A stretch of 64,000 nt of DNA from Levilactobacillus andaensis (GCF_016861695.1 NZ_BOLP01000009.1:1-64000), one strand, 5' to 3'. Shown: positions 43,879-52,404, counted from the stretch's first letter. Program-made: numbers and translations. The notes: generated by a model not told the origin, from the letters alone.

Positions 43879-44062
43879 TGTAAGCCGAGAGGTCGCCAGA
43901 TATAGGCTCAGGCGCGTCGTTCTGCTTAGGTGGCGGTGAATTTCCGCCGGCTTAGCAGAAAACCAACCTTGGAGACTCGTGATTTTCGAGGCTTCAAGTT
44001 GTGTTCGCACCGTTCCAGCCTCTATCTGGCGGTCGGTAAGGCGAAGGTACCGCCAAGTTGCC
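43879..44062 (+). repeat. Dispersed structured repeat, class C, long copy
   Basis: Same ends as 36805-36887. Closing arms CGCCAGATATAGGCT/AGCCTCTATCTGGCG. Inside are TTCTGCTTAGG...CTTAGCAGAA and CTTGGAGACTCG/CGAGGCTTCAAG, the latter matching the second helix of class A and B copies. Bases 43619-43878 and 44063-44202 show no gene. Confidence 0.85.
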
Positions 44063-44202
44063 ACTTACCATGCCAGCCAACTCCTTCTATTCTAGCATAG
44101 GATGGTCCAGACCACTGGGGAAACGGCACGAAAAAGGCTGGTATTTAGTAAGCGTAAATGCTAAGATAAAAATCGTATTTTGAGAAATGTAGGTGGGGTA
44201 GT

Positions 44203-44646
44203 ATGGCTGAACGAGAAGAATCATTACTAGACGCTTTTATTGACGTCTACATGAGTTCACTGAAGTATCTAGACGAGTTTGTTTCCGAGCCCGCTAAGGA
44301 GTTTCATCTTTCGTTCGAGCAGTATTTGATTTTGCGTGACATTACGCAGAATAAGGACGTCACGCTAATGGACATTGCTAGTAAGCGGCAAGTCACGCGT
44401 AGCGCCATTTCGCGGCAAATCAAGGTGTTGTTGAAGCAGGGATATCTGCGCCAGCAACCCGATGAGAATGATCGGCGGCGCCTTTACCTGTTGGCAACAC
44501 CAGCGGGGGCGAAGGCGGAACGCGTCATTCGGCAGCGAATCAATAGTCGCTTTCAGGGGTGGGTCGACGTTTATGGCGACGACCAGGCCCATGAGATCTT
44601 GAACTTCATTCGGGAGTTCAGTCAGATTACCCGCATGAAGAAATAG
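44203..44646 (+). CDS. MarR-family transcriptional regulator
   Basis: 147 residues. A winged helix-turn-helix with LMDIASKRQVTRSAISRQIKVLLKQGYLRQQPDENDRRR, where the wing DENDRRR is the MarR signature. GGTGGGG lies before the ATG. A small gene follows after 57 bases and may be co-transcribed. The target is not evident. Confidence 0.88.
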   Translation: MAEREESLLDAFIDVYMSSLKYLDEFVSEPAKEFHLSFEQYLILRDITQNKDVTLMDIASKRQVTRSAISRQIKVLLKQGYLRQQPDENDRRRLYLLATPAGAKAERVIRQRINSRFQGWVDVYGDDQAHEILNFIREFSQITRMKK

Positions 44647-44703
44647 CTTACGGCTACAGAGAGCCCAGCGGACTAGCGTTGGGGAAAAAGGAGATTGAAG
44701 TCA

Positions 44704-44877
44704 ATGAGCAAAAAGCGCATGAGTGACGAAGAGGCCAAGCGCTGGCGCAAGATTGTCTTCATGGACGATGGTCACGATGACAAGCGGTTGCCCCGAAAAT
44801 CGCGGTCGTTCGTGTACGGGGAACCGACACAGCGGTCGTTATGGGAACGAGTAAAGGACCGGTTGAACCGGCGTTAA
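44704..44877 (+). CDS. Small charged protein, 57 residues, unknown
   Basis: MSKKRMSDEEAKRWRKIVFM starts it and WERVKDRLNRR ends it. Highly charged, mostly helical, no membrane segment. AAGGAG before the ATG at 44704 is better placed than for an in-frame ATG at 44695. It follows the MarR gene and ends at a strong terminator, so the two probably form one operon. Confidence 0.6.
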   Translation: MSKKRMSDEEAKRWRKIVFMDDGHDDKRLPRKSRSFVYGEPTQRSLWERVKDRLNRR

Positions 44878-44884
44878 AAGGAAG

Positions 44885-44917
44885 AGGGGTCTGGGACAAA
44901 ATCCCAGACCCTTTTTG
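44885..44917 (+). terminator. Intrinsic terminator
   Basis: GGGTCTGGGA pairs with TCCCAGACCC around CAAAA, followed by T5. The core GGGTCTG also occurs in the terminator at 7168. Confidence 0.9.
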
Positions 44918-45013
44918 CGTCTCCAAGCTTATATGGCGGCAACCGTGCGCCCAAAGGCAACTGGTTCTGCTTAACCCTGATAATCGCCTTTACTTCCCTT
45001 TTTTTGCTGGCAC

Positions 45014-45466
45014 CTAGCCCGCATCGACAGGGGTAACGGGCGTAAACTCCTGAACGAGTTTTACCTGCACGTTATCACTACCGCTTAATAATTTGGCCAC
45101 GGGACAGCGGCGTTCGGCGAGATCGACCATTGCAGCGGCCGTTTCAGCATCGACGCCGGGAAGTTTGACCTCGGCGGTGAGGTAGAACTGAAGGCCCCGG
45201 CGGTCGCGCGCCATCTCCACAATGGTGTGGACCTGTGAGGTGTGCGGCAAGTCACGTTTCTTCTCGATGGCTGCAAGCGTAGCGTTAAGGCAAGTGCTCA
45301 GTGCCAGGCCGATAAATTGTTCGGGGTTGGCTCCGGGAGCGTCCTCTAAGGGGTCACTGGTCAGAACGTCTAGCCCACCAGGAACGTAGGAGTGACTCTC
45401 CAGACCATCGTCATTGTTGGCGACGGTGCGGTAGAGGGGCGGAAATTTTTCACGATCAATTGCCAT
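45014..45466 (-). CDS. OsmC/Ohr-family peroxiredoxin
   Basis: 150 residues from the ATG at 45466; a TTG at 45475 is an alternative since the only purine-rich site (AAGAAAG) lies nearer to it. The two active cysteines lie in LSTCLNATL and RRCPVAKLL, the OsmC pair that reduces organic hydroperoxides. GLDVLTSDPLEDAPGANPEQF is typical of the family. Cytoplasmic. Single gene. Confidence 0.88.
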   Translation of the reverse strand: MAIDREKFPPLYRTVANNDDGLESHSYVPGGLDVLTSDPLEDAPGANPEQFIGLALSTCLNATLAAIEKKRDLPHTSQVHTIVEMARDRRGLQFYLTAEVKLPGVDAETAAAMVDLAERRCPVAKLLSGSDNVQVKLVQEFTPVTPVDAG

Positions 45467-45595
45467 TAGCGTCAACTTCTTTCTTGTTGTTTGCCTTTAG
45501 ATTACGCTGGTTGGCTGAAAAAAACAATGAATTCACCGGATAAATGTAAGGGCTTTCCGATAGGGTGAACCAATGACCGTTTATTCATTAAACAG

Positions 45596-45629
45596 TTGTG
45601 ACAAACTAAGGTTTAGCATTGTGACAAAC
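45596..45629. repeat. Direct repeat TTGTGACAAAC x2
   Basis: Two exact 11-mers at 45596-45606 and 45619-45629, 23 bases apart start to start, about two helical turns. TTGTGA is also a half-site form for Rex and Crp/Fnr regulators. It lies between the OsmC gene (minus) and the 59-residue gene (plus). The rest of 45630-45857 has only a TATAAT at 45802-45807. Confidence 0.6.
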
Positions 45630-45857
45630 GGTTGCACTTATTAGGTATACCAATTGCGATTTATCCGATTAGTATAGTAATAAATGGGCGCAATTAATCC
45701 GGACGAATCTCTCTGACTGCGCCGGTAATGGGGTTAAAGGGTTTATGTAAATATTTTGTAATAAATGGCTTATAGGGGTAGACCGCTTGACAGAATATGC
45801 TTATAATGTAGGGGACAAGCAATAGAACACTGGCGATTCGTATTTGGGGGGAGCCAT

Positions 45858-46037
45858 ATGTTAACAGAAAAGCTGTCAGAAGAAAAAAAGAAGTTTCAAA
45901 TGATTACTTGGCGCGCGAAGCAACACGGTGCCCAAGTGGTCGAGCGGGATCTGATGCGGCAGTTCACCGCGACCATTGCTGAGCAGGAGGCCATTATGGC
46001 TGCTGCAAGACGACGTGAGGTTGCGCCAGTTGGTTAA
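45858..46037 (+). CDS. Small helical protein, 59 residues, unknown
   Basis: MLTEKLSEEKKKFQMITWRA starts it and RRREVAPVG ends it. Amphipathic, strongly charged, probably one long helix. GGGGGGAG precedes the ATG and TATAAT at 45802-45807 is a plausible -10. No family recognised. A 38-residue membrane peptide gene follows after 83 bases. Confidence 0.6.
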   Translation: MLTEKLSEEKKKFQMITWRAKQHGAQVVERDLMRQFTATIAEQEAIMAAARRREVAPVG

Positions 46038-46120
46038 GCTACTGGCGTTACTGAAGGCCGTTTGACTGAGTTTGTACCGTCCCATGTTAAGCTTGTGAGG
46101 TTACAAAGGGGGCGACAATC

Positions 46121-46237
46121 GTGAAGCATCCAGCAGTGTATTATATCTATTATCTTGGTGGCGTGGCGTTTTTAGGTGTGATGGTTGATGTGATCTATCA
46201 CATGGTCAGCCTCTGGTTAGTGGCAAGTAGTTTCTAG
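46121..46237 (+). CDS. Small membrane peptide, 38 residues, unknown
   Basis: GTG start at 46121 after AAAGGGGGCGAC. One hydrophobic helix, YLGGVAFLGVMVDVIYHMVS, with a short N-terminal basic part (MKHPAVYYIYY). A terminator follows 8 bases after the stop, which supports a real transcription unit. Such peptides can be toxins, holin-like or regulatory; nothing here decides. Confidence 0.55.
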   Translation: MKHPAVYYIYYLGGVAFLGVMVDVIYHMVSLWLVASSF

Positions 46238-46245
46238 TAAACAGC

Positions 46246-46281
46246 AAAGGCGTTCCTCAGTGATTGGGGAACGCCTTTTTG
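46246..46281 (+). terminator. Intrinsic terminator after the membrane peptide
   Basis: AAAGGCGTTCC at 46246-46256 pairs with GGAACGCCTTT at 46268-46278, followed by TT. Confidence 0.85.
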
Positions 46282-46297
46282 TGAAAAAAATAGATAT

Positions 46298-46434
46298 AAA
46301 AAAAGCTAGTTACGTAAGGACGCAACCAGCAGAATAGAAGTATGTGTACGGCTTCAACGGTGTTAATAATGGCTAAATGTCAATTAACTCCTCCAACGAT
46401 TGAAGACCCGTGGCAGGCTCTCACCTGAATATGT
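46298..46434 (-). ncRNA. Candidate minus-strand small RNA or tiny toxin transcript
   Basis: A transcript of about 130 nt is bounded by the promoter at 46441-46469 and an 11-bp terminator hairpin (46305-46315 with 46320-46330, loop of four) followed by T7. Inside, CTTCAA/TTGAAG and GTTAAT/ATTAAC make a rod. GGAGGAG is followed by TTG and only six codons, so there is no normal gene, yet a strong ribosome binding site. A frame without a start reads NTVEAVHILLFCWLRPYVTS. It could be a degenerate type I toxin unit or a regulatory RNA. It also lies past the DUF1304 gene on the same strand. Confidence 0.5.
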
Positions 46435-46440
46435 AAGTTC

Positions 46441-46469
46441 ATTATAACGTGACGAGCCGGGTCTGTAAA
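46441..46469 (-). promoter_or_regulatory. Minus-strand promoter
   Basis: Read on the minus strand: TTTACA (46469-46464), 17 bases, TATAAT (46446-46441). The spacing is ideal. It lies just past the DUF1304 stop. Confidence 0.75.
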
Positions 46470-46489
46470 CCACAAAATTAAAGATTCGC

Positions 46490-46861
46490 TTAAACTAGCT
46501 GAGTTAGTAAAACGAGAAACGTCACTAACGCCGGCATTCCTTGGAGCCAAAAAATCTGCTTTTTTACCGTTAAACTTCCGAAAATTGCGACAATAATCAC
46601 AAATAATAGAAGTAATGCCGTCATAACTAGCTGATTATGCCCGGTAAGAAATAGAGGGGTTAGGCCAAGCGTGAGGCCGAGCATGCCGTTGTAGATGCCC
46701 ATGTTGGCGAGTGCGGCTTTGGCTTGCGGTTGCTTGACGAAACTCAGCGGCATACCAAATAGTTCTGCTTGTTTGGTCGATTTGCCCCAGATTTCGATTC
46801 CCATGATGCCCAAATGCTCGATTGCGACGAAATAGATTAAGATGGTTAAAATTATGGTCAT
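46490..46861 (-). CDS. DUF1304 family membrane protein
   Basis: 123 residues, four membrane helices. HLGIMGIEIWG and FGMPLSFVKQPQAKAALANMGIYNG are the DUF1304 blocks. Function is unknown. AAAGGGAAGG precedes the ATG. Single gene. Confidence 0.85.
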   Translation of the reverse strand: MTIILTILIYFVAIEHLGIMGIEIWGKSTKQAELFGMPLSFVKQPQAKAALANMGIYNGMLGLTLGLTPLFLTGHNQLVMTALLLLFVIIVAIFGSLTVKKQIFWLQGMPALVTFLVLLTQLV

Positions 46862-47075
46862 GATAATTGCCTTCCCTTTATAAAATCTAGTATAGTAGAG
46901 TAAAGAATCGTTGGATAAGCGGTTGAGACTAGAAATGTTTCTTACTTTAAGCTAATTTTTAGTTTGGCGTGTAGAATAATTAAGTGAGGATATTTACGTC
47001 AGGGGAGCTTGGGTCATTCGCGGGGAGAATGGCGTCATAACAGACCTTATGAAATTTTGAATGGAGGAATTACCC

Positions 47076-47570
47076 ATGAGACTCCTAGACTTAAGTGGAC
47101 AACAATTCGGCAGACTGACGGTTATTCGACGAGATGGTACCGCGAAGAACGGTAACGCGACGTGGCTGTGTAAATGTAGCTGTGGTAATTTAGTGACAGT
47201 AGACAGTTATCGGCTACGTCACGGGATTACGGTGAGTTGCGGCTGTTATCGACGCGACATCAGTAAGGCTCGATTAACCAAGGATCCACGGACCCGTAAG
47301 CAAATCGGTAATGCGACGAACTTGCCATTAGTGAATGGCTCTAACGTTGCTGCCCTTACAAAGATTAGTTCCCGTAACATTTCAGGCGTTATCGGCGTTA
47401 GTTTTGACAAACGTTCCGGTAAGTGGGCAGCACGTCTATTCTACCATGGACGCTACGTCCTAAACCAGACGTTTACAGAATTTTACGATGCGGTTGCTGC
47501 GCGTAAGGAAGCGGAACAACAGTTAGCAAAGCAAAATGATTTAAACTTAAAGGCCTCGGCTGAAGGCTAA
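47076..47570 (+). CDS. AP2-like DNA-binding protein with Cys motif
   Basis: 164 residues. The N-terminal half carries WLCKCSCGNLVTVDSYRLRHG and VSCGCYRRD, a probable zinc site as in phage AP2/HNH-type proteins. The C-terminal half (SGVIGVSFDKRSGKWAARLF) is an AP2/integrase-arm-like three-strand fold that binds DNA. Such proteins are common in phages and homing elements. ATG at 47076 after GGAGG is preferred to 47061. No nuclease domain or phage neighbours here, so it looks like an isolated cargo or remnant. Confidence 0.75.
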   Translation: MRLLDLSGQQFGRLTVIRRDGTAKNGNATWLCKCSCGNLVTVDSYRLRHGITVSCGCYRRDISKARLTKDPRTRKQIGNATNLPLVNGSNVAALTKISSRNISGVIGVSFDKRSGKWAARLFYHGRYVLNQTFTEFYDAVAARKEAEQQLAKQNDLNLKASAEG

Positions 47571-47607
47571 ATTCAGCGGATTCACCAGCAAGTATAGAAG
47601 CCAAAGC

Positions 47608-47638
47608 GAGTCGGTCCTGTTGGGGGCCGACTTTTTTG
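47608..47638 (+). terminator. Intrinsic terminator after the AP2-like gene
   Basis: AGTCGGTCC at 47609-47617 pairs with GGGCCGACT at 47624-47632, followed by a T-run. Confidence 0.8.
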
Positions 47639-47679
47639 GTGGTTATATTTTTCACCCATCGTTCCATAGTCCGAATCAA

Positions 47680-47707
47680 TTGTGTTTTATCCCCGCTGTG
47701 CTATAGT
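47680..47707 (+). promoter_or_regulatory. Promoter of the lactate dehydrogenase gene
   Basis: TTGTGT at 47680-47685, 16 bases, TATAGT at 47702-47707, with TGC before it (extended -10). Confidence 0.6.
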
Positions 47708-47769
47708 CGAGCTGAAATTTAACCGGCACGTCGCTAGCGAGAATGTTTTGGAGAAGGGAATGGGGACTC

Positions 47770-48720
47770 GTGTTCAATCAAACGCGGCACCAAAAGGTTG
47801 TTTTAGTCGGGGATGGCGCTGTTGGCTCATCGTATGCGCTGCTGATGTTGCAGCAGCCGGTGATGGATGAACTGGTCATCGTGGATATTGCGGAGAAACA
47901 CTGTGTCGGGGATAGTTTGGATCTAGAGGACACGCAACTGTGGTCAACGCCCAAGACGGTCCGGCCCGGGACGTACGCGGACGCCAGTGACGCTGACCTC
48001 GTCGTCATCACGGCGGGGGTTCCCCGACAGCCGGGGGAGTCGCGCTTAGACCTGGTGACTAAGAATTTAAAAATTTTGCGGTCAATCGTCACACCGATCG
48101 TGGCGAGTGGTTTTGCTGGCATCTTTCTGGTCGCCGCCAATCCAGTCGACATTTTGACGGCCGCCACGCAGCGATTGTCGGGCTTTCCACCAGCCAGAGT
48201 GATTGGGTCGGGCACGTCGCTCGATACGGCCCGCTTCAAGGTGGGCTTGGCTAAACGCCTTCAAGTGGCGCAACAGCAGTTGGAGGTCAACGTGGTCGGT
48301 GAACATGGGGATACCGAATTTGCCGCACTCCATGCCGCAACGTTGGGCGGCCAGCCGTTATTGGATGTCATTCAACAACGGGGCATCACGAACCAGGAAT
48401 TGATTGACATCGAAGCCGCGGCCCGGACCAAGGGTGGCAAGATCATCGGCCTGAAGGGAGCCACGTTCTACGGTGTGGCTACGTGTTTGGCCCGCATCAG
48501 TCGAGCGGTCTTGGCAAATGAAAATGCCGTCTTACCGGTCGGCGCCTACCTCGATGGCCAGTATCATCAGCACGGCCTGTATTTGGGGACACCAGCCATC
48601 ATCAATGCGAACGGCATCAACCATATTTTAGAGCTGCCATTGAGTCCTGAGGAGCAGGAGAAAATGGCCCACTCTGCGGGTGCCGTTCAGTCGGTATTGA
48701 CGGCGGCATTTGCGAGCTAA
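47770..48720 (+). CDS. L-lactate dehydrogenase paralogue
   Basis: 316 residues from a GTG at 47770; an upstream ATG at 47743 adds nine codons, and the binding site is ambiguous (GGAGAAGGGAATGGGG). NAD-binding VLVGDGAVGSSYA, GVPRQPGESRLDLV (the loop with catalytic Arg), GSGTSLDTARF and the catalytic His in GEHGDTEF are present. It reduces pyruvate to L-lactate, but the divergence (ITNQELIDIEAAARTKGGKII) and lone context suggest a secondary LDH, possibly for other 2-oxo acids. Confidence 0.85.
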   Translation: MFNQTRHQKVVLVGDGAVGSSYALLMLQQPVMDELVIVDIAEKHCVGDSLDLEDTQLWSTPKTVRPGTYADASDADLVVITAGVPRQPGESRLDLVTKNLKILRSIVTPIVASGFAGIFLVAANPVDILTAATQRLSGFPPARVIGSGTSLDTARFKVGLAKRLQVAQQQLEVNVVGEHGDTEFAALHAATLGGQPLLDVIQQRGITNQELIDIEAAARTKGGKIIGLKGATFYGVATCLARISRAVLANENAVLPVGAYLDGQYHQHGLYLGTPAIINANGINHILELPLSPEEQEKMAHSAGAVQSVLTAAFAS

Positions 48721-48731
48721 ATCAAAACGTA

Positions 48732-48772
48732 TAGGCAGGGTTGTGACGGTGGTTGCAGGTCTGCCTTTTTTA
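48732..48772 (+). terminator. Intrinsic terminator after the LDH gene
   Basis: AGGCAG and CTGCCT pair around a longer partly paired interior, followed by T6. Bases 48773-49000 hold a leader for the next gene with a GGTCGAA/TTCGACC dyad near 48924-48951 but no gene. Confidence 0.7.
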
Positions 48773-49000
48773 CTGTCGCAGGTGGTGTTCGAAAAGAGTG
48801 CTGTACGCGAATTCTTAGCAAACTTTTGACTGGTTAATTAACTCAGCGGGGTAACCTAATTTTTGGCAACCGGTTCCGCCAGCCCCCTTGGCGAAGAACG
48901 CTGTAGGATTAGCGACAGGAGAGGTCGAACGCCCAATCAGGTCTTCGACCGAACGCGATTTGCAGTGGATTTGGGCATAGGAGCGTAAGGGGGAAGTCTC

Positions 49001-50422
49001 ATGGAATCATTAGCGAATATCAAGTATCGCAAATTCTTTTGGCCGCTACTGGTGGGTCTGATCATTTGGCTAGCGATACCGCTTAAACCAGTTGGCGTGT
49101 CGGTGGCTGCTTGGCATATTTTAGCCATCTTTGTGGCGACAATTATTGGCTGTATCACGCAGCCATTGCCGATTGCCGGGGTGGCATTGGTCGGGTTTAC
49201 AACAACCGTTCTGTTGGGCGTTGTGCCGATGGATGTTGCGGTTACCGGCTTTGGCAACAAGACGGTCTGGCTGATCGTCATGGCGTACTGTCTGTCGCGG
49301 GGGTTCATCAAGACCGGTTTTGGCCGGCGGGTGGCCCTGATCTTTGTTCGACTATTTGGCAAGAAAACGCTGGGATTGGCCTATTCTTTGATGGGCGTTG
49401 ATTTACTGACGGCCGCGGCCACACCCAGCAACACGGCGCGGGCTGGCGGCATCGTTTATCCTATCATCGACTCACTGGCCTCAACGTTTGGGTCGAACCC
49501 GAAGGATGGCACGGAGCGTAAGATTGGGTCCTTCCTGACGTTCACCGAATTTCAGGCCAACGTGATTACTTCGGGGATGTTCATGACGGCCATGGCACCG
49601 AACCTGCTGGCGGTATCGCTGGCAAAGGCGGACCACGTGACGTTGACCTGGATGGGCTGGTTCCTGGCAGGCATTGTCCCCGGGGCCATTAGTTTAGTGG
49701 TCGTGCCATTTTTGATTTACAAGATGTACCCACCAGAGATCAAGGATACGCCGAATGCCAAGCCGTGGGCCGAAGCGGAACTAGCGAAAATGGGGCCGAT
49801 GAGTCGCGCCGAGAAAATCATGTGTGCGGTCTTTGCACTGGCGTTAGTTCTCTGGATTGCGTCCAGCTTTATTGGCATGGACGCCGCGCTGGTCGCTTTC
49901 TTGGCCGTGGCGATTTTGGTCATCTGTGGCGTGCTGACGGTCGATGATATTTTGAATGAAAAGGGTGCCTGGAGCACGTTGATCTGGTTCTCCATTTTAA
50001 TTTTCATGGCGACCGAATTGAATAAGCTGGGCTTCATTCCCTGGTTATCCAAGACGCTCGGCGGCAGTCTTCACGGCATCAATTGGGTTTTCGTGTTAGC
50101 GATTCTGTTGCTCTTTTACTTCTACTCACATTATCTGTTTGCGAGCGGCACCGCCCACGTGAGCGCGATGTACGCGGCGTTATTGGGCGTGGCGATTTCG
50201 GCGGGCGTGCCACCGACTTTAGCGGCGATGTTGCTAGCGACCTGTGGGGCTCTCTTTAGTTCCACCACGCACTATGCAAGCGGCCCGGCGACGATTTTGT
50301 TCGGAACCGGCTACGTCAAACAAAACGACTGGTGGCGAATGAACGCGATTCTCGGCGTCTTCTACATCGTGGTCTGGTTCGGCATTGGGTCGTTGTGGTT
50401 AAAGGTCATTGGTATGTGGTAA
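49001..50422 (+). CDS. DASS-family dicarboxylate/anion carrier
   Basis: 473 residues with about 12 membrane segments, of the divalent-anion:sodium symporter (SLC13/CitT) family. The two halves are recognisable by the substrate-loop blocks AAATPSNTARAGGIVYPI and SHYLFASGTAHVSAMYAALLG, with FSSTTHYASGPATILFG near the end. The neighbouring fumarase suggests malate, fumarate, succinate or citrate as substrate. AAGGGGGAA precedes the ATG. Confidence 0.9.
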   Translation: MESLANIKYRKFFWPLLVGLIIWLAIPLKPVGVSVAAWHILAIFVATIIGCITQPLPIAGVALVGFTTTVLLGVVPMDVAVTGFGNKTVWLIVMAYCLSRGFIKTGFGRRVALIFVRLFGKKTLGLAYSLMGVDLLTAAATPSNTARAGGIVYPIIDSLASTFGSNPKDGTERKIGSFLTFTEFQANVITSGMFMTAMAPNLLAVSLAKADHVTLTWMGWFLAGIVPGAISLVVVPFLIYKMYPPEIKDTPNAKPWAEAELAKMGPMSRAEKIMCAVFALALVLWIASSFIGMDAALVAFLAVAILVICGVLTVDDILNEKGAWSTLIWFSILIFMATELNKLGFIPWLSKTLGGSLHGINWVFVLAILLLFYFYSHYLFASGTAHVSAMYAALLGVAISAGVPPTLAAMLLATCGALFSSTTHYASGPATILFGTGYVKQNDWWRMNAILGVFYIVVWFGIGSLWLKVIGMW

Positions 50423-50432
50423 GCTTTGAATT

Positions 50433-50465
50433 GGGAGTTATGGCGAAGGTCATGGCTCCTTTTTT
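50433..50465 (+). terminator. Intrinsic terminator after the DASS carrier
   Basis: GGAGTTATG at 50434-50442 pairs with CATGGCTCC at 50451-50459 using two G-U pairs, followed by T6. Bases 50466-50657 show nothing further. Confidence 0.8.
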
Positions 50466-50657
50466 GTTGTCATGAGCAGATTAGTGTAGGTATGCCAAAT
50501 TCCAGGTACATCAAGCTAGATACAAACTCTGTGTGATTAGACAATAAAAAATTTAGTGTGGCATTAGATTAATTGGTTGTAAGTGTAATCTCATTCGGGA
50601 ATCTCATTTGGTACAATTATCTGTCATTCAACGGTACTGCAATGAAAAAATCAGTTT

Positions 50658-50831
50658 GAGCCGGAGGAGGACAGGGATACAGCCAGCCGTGGTAATATTG
50701 GTCGCTGCCTAGCGACCAATATGGGCGACTTTGGAGACACGTGATTTTCGTGGCTTCAAAGCGAGCGAGAAGCCCGAACCTCAGGCTGAAGCGTCCCCAC
50801 AGCAGGCGGAATCCCTGGCAGCCGGAGCGCG
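50658..50831 (+). repeat. Dispersed structured repeat, class A, copy 10
   Basis: GAGCCGGAGGAGGACAGGGA opens and TCCCTGGCAGCCGGAGCGCG closes it. Variable hairpin ATATTGGTCGCT/AGCGACCAATAT is a perfect 12-bp stem with a four-base loop, then CTTTGGAGACACG/CGTGGCTTCAAAG and an AGCCCG...CAGGCT hairpin. It lies between the DASS terminator and fumC. Confidence 0.9.
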
Positions 50832-50924
50832 GCAATTTAACCTCAGTCTGATTGTGATTAGTTGACGACACACCATTGCAATGGTTATGCTGAATCTAAG
50901 ATTGAATTTGAGAGGAAGACTGTC

Positions 50925-52313
50925 ATGAAATACCGTCAGGAAGCAGATACGATAGGCACGGTCAATGTGCCAGAAGATGCCCTTTGGGGACCACAAACGG
51001 AACGGAGCCGCCACAACTTCACAACGGGACCGCTGATGCCAATGCCAGTGATTCGGGCGTTGCTCCAGTTGAAACGTGCGGCCGCAGTCGCCAATCGTGA
51101 TTTGGGTGAGCTGCAGGAAGCCAAGGCCCAACTGATTATTCGAGCGGCTGACGATTTACTAGCGTTGCCAGACGACCAGTTGCGACCGGATTTCCCGTTG
51201 CACGTGTATCAGACGGGGTCGGGGACTCAGACGAATATGAACGTCAACGAGGTCATCGCCCATCAGACGGTGAAATCTGACCCAACCAGCGGCGTTCAGC
51301 CGAATGATGACGTCAACCACGGGCAAAGCTCCAACGATACATTTCCCACGGCGATGGCAGTCACATCACGAATGGCGGTCATTGATCTGGAAACCAGTGT
51401 GCAGCAACTGATCGACGAGTTGAAGGTGAAGCAAGCGGCTTACTGGCGGGTGGTCAAAATCGGTCGGACCCATTTGCAGGACGCCACGCCCTTAACGTTT
51501 GGCCAAGAGGTCAGCGGCTGGGTCAGCATGTTGGAGCATGACCTGAACTACCTACAATCGTTGGCTGACACGCTGTTGGAACTACCAATCGGTGGCACGG
51601 CCGTTGGAACGGGATTGAACGCGGCGCCGGGCTTCGACGTGGCGGTAGCGGAACAGCTGAGTCAGGCGTACGGACAGCACTTCACGGCGCGGACGAATAA
51701 GTTCTTTGGCTTGGCGGCACATTCCGGGCTAAACGTGGTCCACGGGGCCATCAAGACGCTGGCAAGTGACCTGTTTAAGATTGCCAACGATATTCGTTTC
51801 TTAGCGAGCGGTCCGCGGGCGGGGTATAACGAATTGAATATCCCGGCGAACGAACCGGGGTCATCGATCATGCCGGGCAAGGTCAATCCAACCCAGGCGG
51901 AGGCCTTAACCATGGCGGCGACCCGGGTCATGGGCAACGACGTGACGATTACGGTGGCGGCCTCGCAGGGGAATTTCGAAATGAACGTGTACAAGCCAGT
52001 CTTACTGGAAACTTTCCTGGAATCCACGGACTTACTGCAGGGGACAATCGATGGGTTCACCACAAAATTAGTGCATGGGATAACGGTCAACACTGAGCAC
52101 ATGCAGGCGCTCGTCGATAATTCGTTGATGACGGTCACAGCCTTATCGCCACACATCGGTTACCATGCCAGCGCCGAAATTGCTCAGGCGGCGGAAAAGC
52201 GGGGGACGACATTGCGGGCGGCCGCGTTGAAGTCGGGTAAGGTCACGGCCGAACAATTTGACGCGTGGGTCGATCCGTTGGCGATGACGAACTTGAATCG
52301 GGAAGAGAAATAA
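50925..52313 (+). CDS. fumC: Fumarate hydratase, class II
   Basis: 462 residues. The fumarase superfamily signature GSSIMPGKVNPTQAEA, the first active-site block VYQTGSGTQTNMNVNEVI, and GRTHLQDATPLTFGQEVSGW are intact. It interconverts fumarate and malate without iron-sulfur clusters. GAGAGGAAGA sits before the ATG at 50925; a frame back to 50862 has no site. With the DASS carrier it makes a reductive or malate/fumarate-linked dicarboxylate module. Confidence 0.96.
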   Translation: MKYRQEADTIGTVNVPEDALWGPQTERSRHNFTTGPLMPMPVIRALLQLKRAAAVANRDLGELQEAKAQLIIRAADDLLALPDDQLRPDFPLHVYQTGSGTQTNMNVNEVIAHQTVKSDPTSGVQPNDDVNHGQSSNDTFPTAMAVTSRMAVIDLETSVQQLIDELKVKQAAYWRVVKIGRTHLQDATPLTFGQEVSGWVSMLEHDLNYLQSLADTLLELPIGGTAVGTGLNAAPGFDVAVAEQLSQAYGQHFTARTNKFFGLAAHSGLNVVHGAIKTLASDLFKIANDIRFLASGPRAGYNELNIPANEPGSSIMPGKVNPTQAEALTMAATRVMGNDVTITVAASQGNFEMNVYKPVLLETFLESTDLLQGTIDGFTTKLVHGITVNTEHMQALVDNSLMTVTALSPHIGYHASAEIAQAAEKRGTTLRAAALKSGKVTAEQFDAWVDPLAMTNLNREEK

Positions 52314-52404
52314 AGTAGGGTATTAATAGAATTAGTGTCAGTTGTATGTATGAATTTGGAAAGCGGGTTATGGTGAATGACTATGAGGATAGAAAAAAAT
52401 TAAA

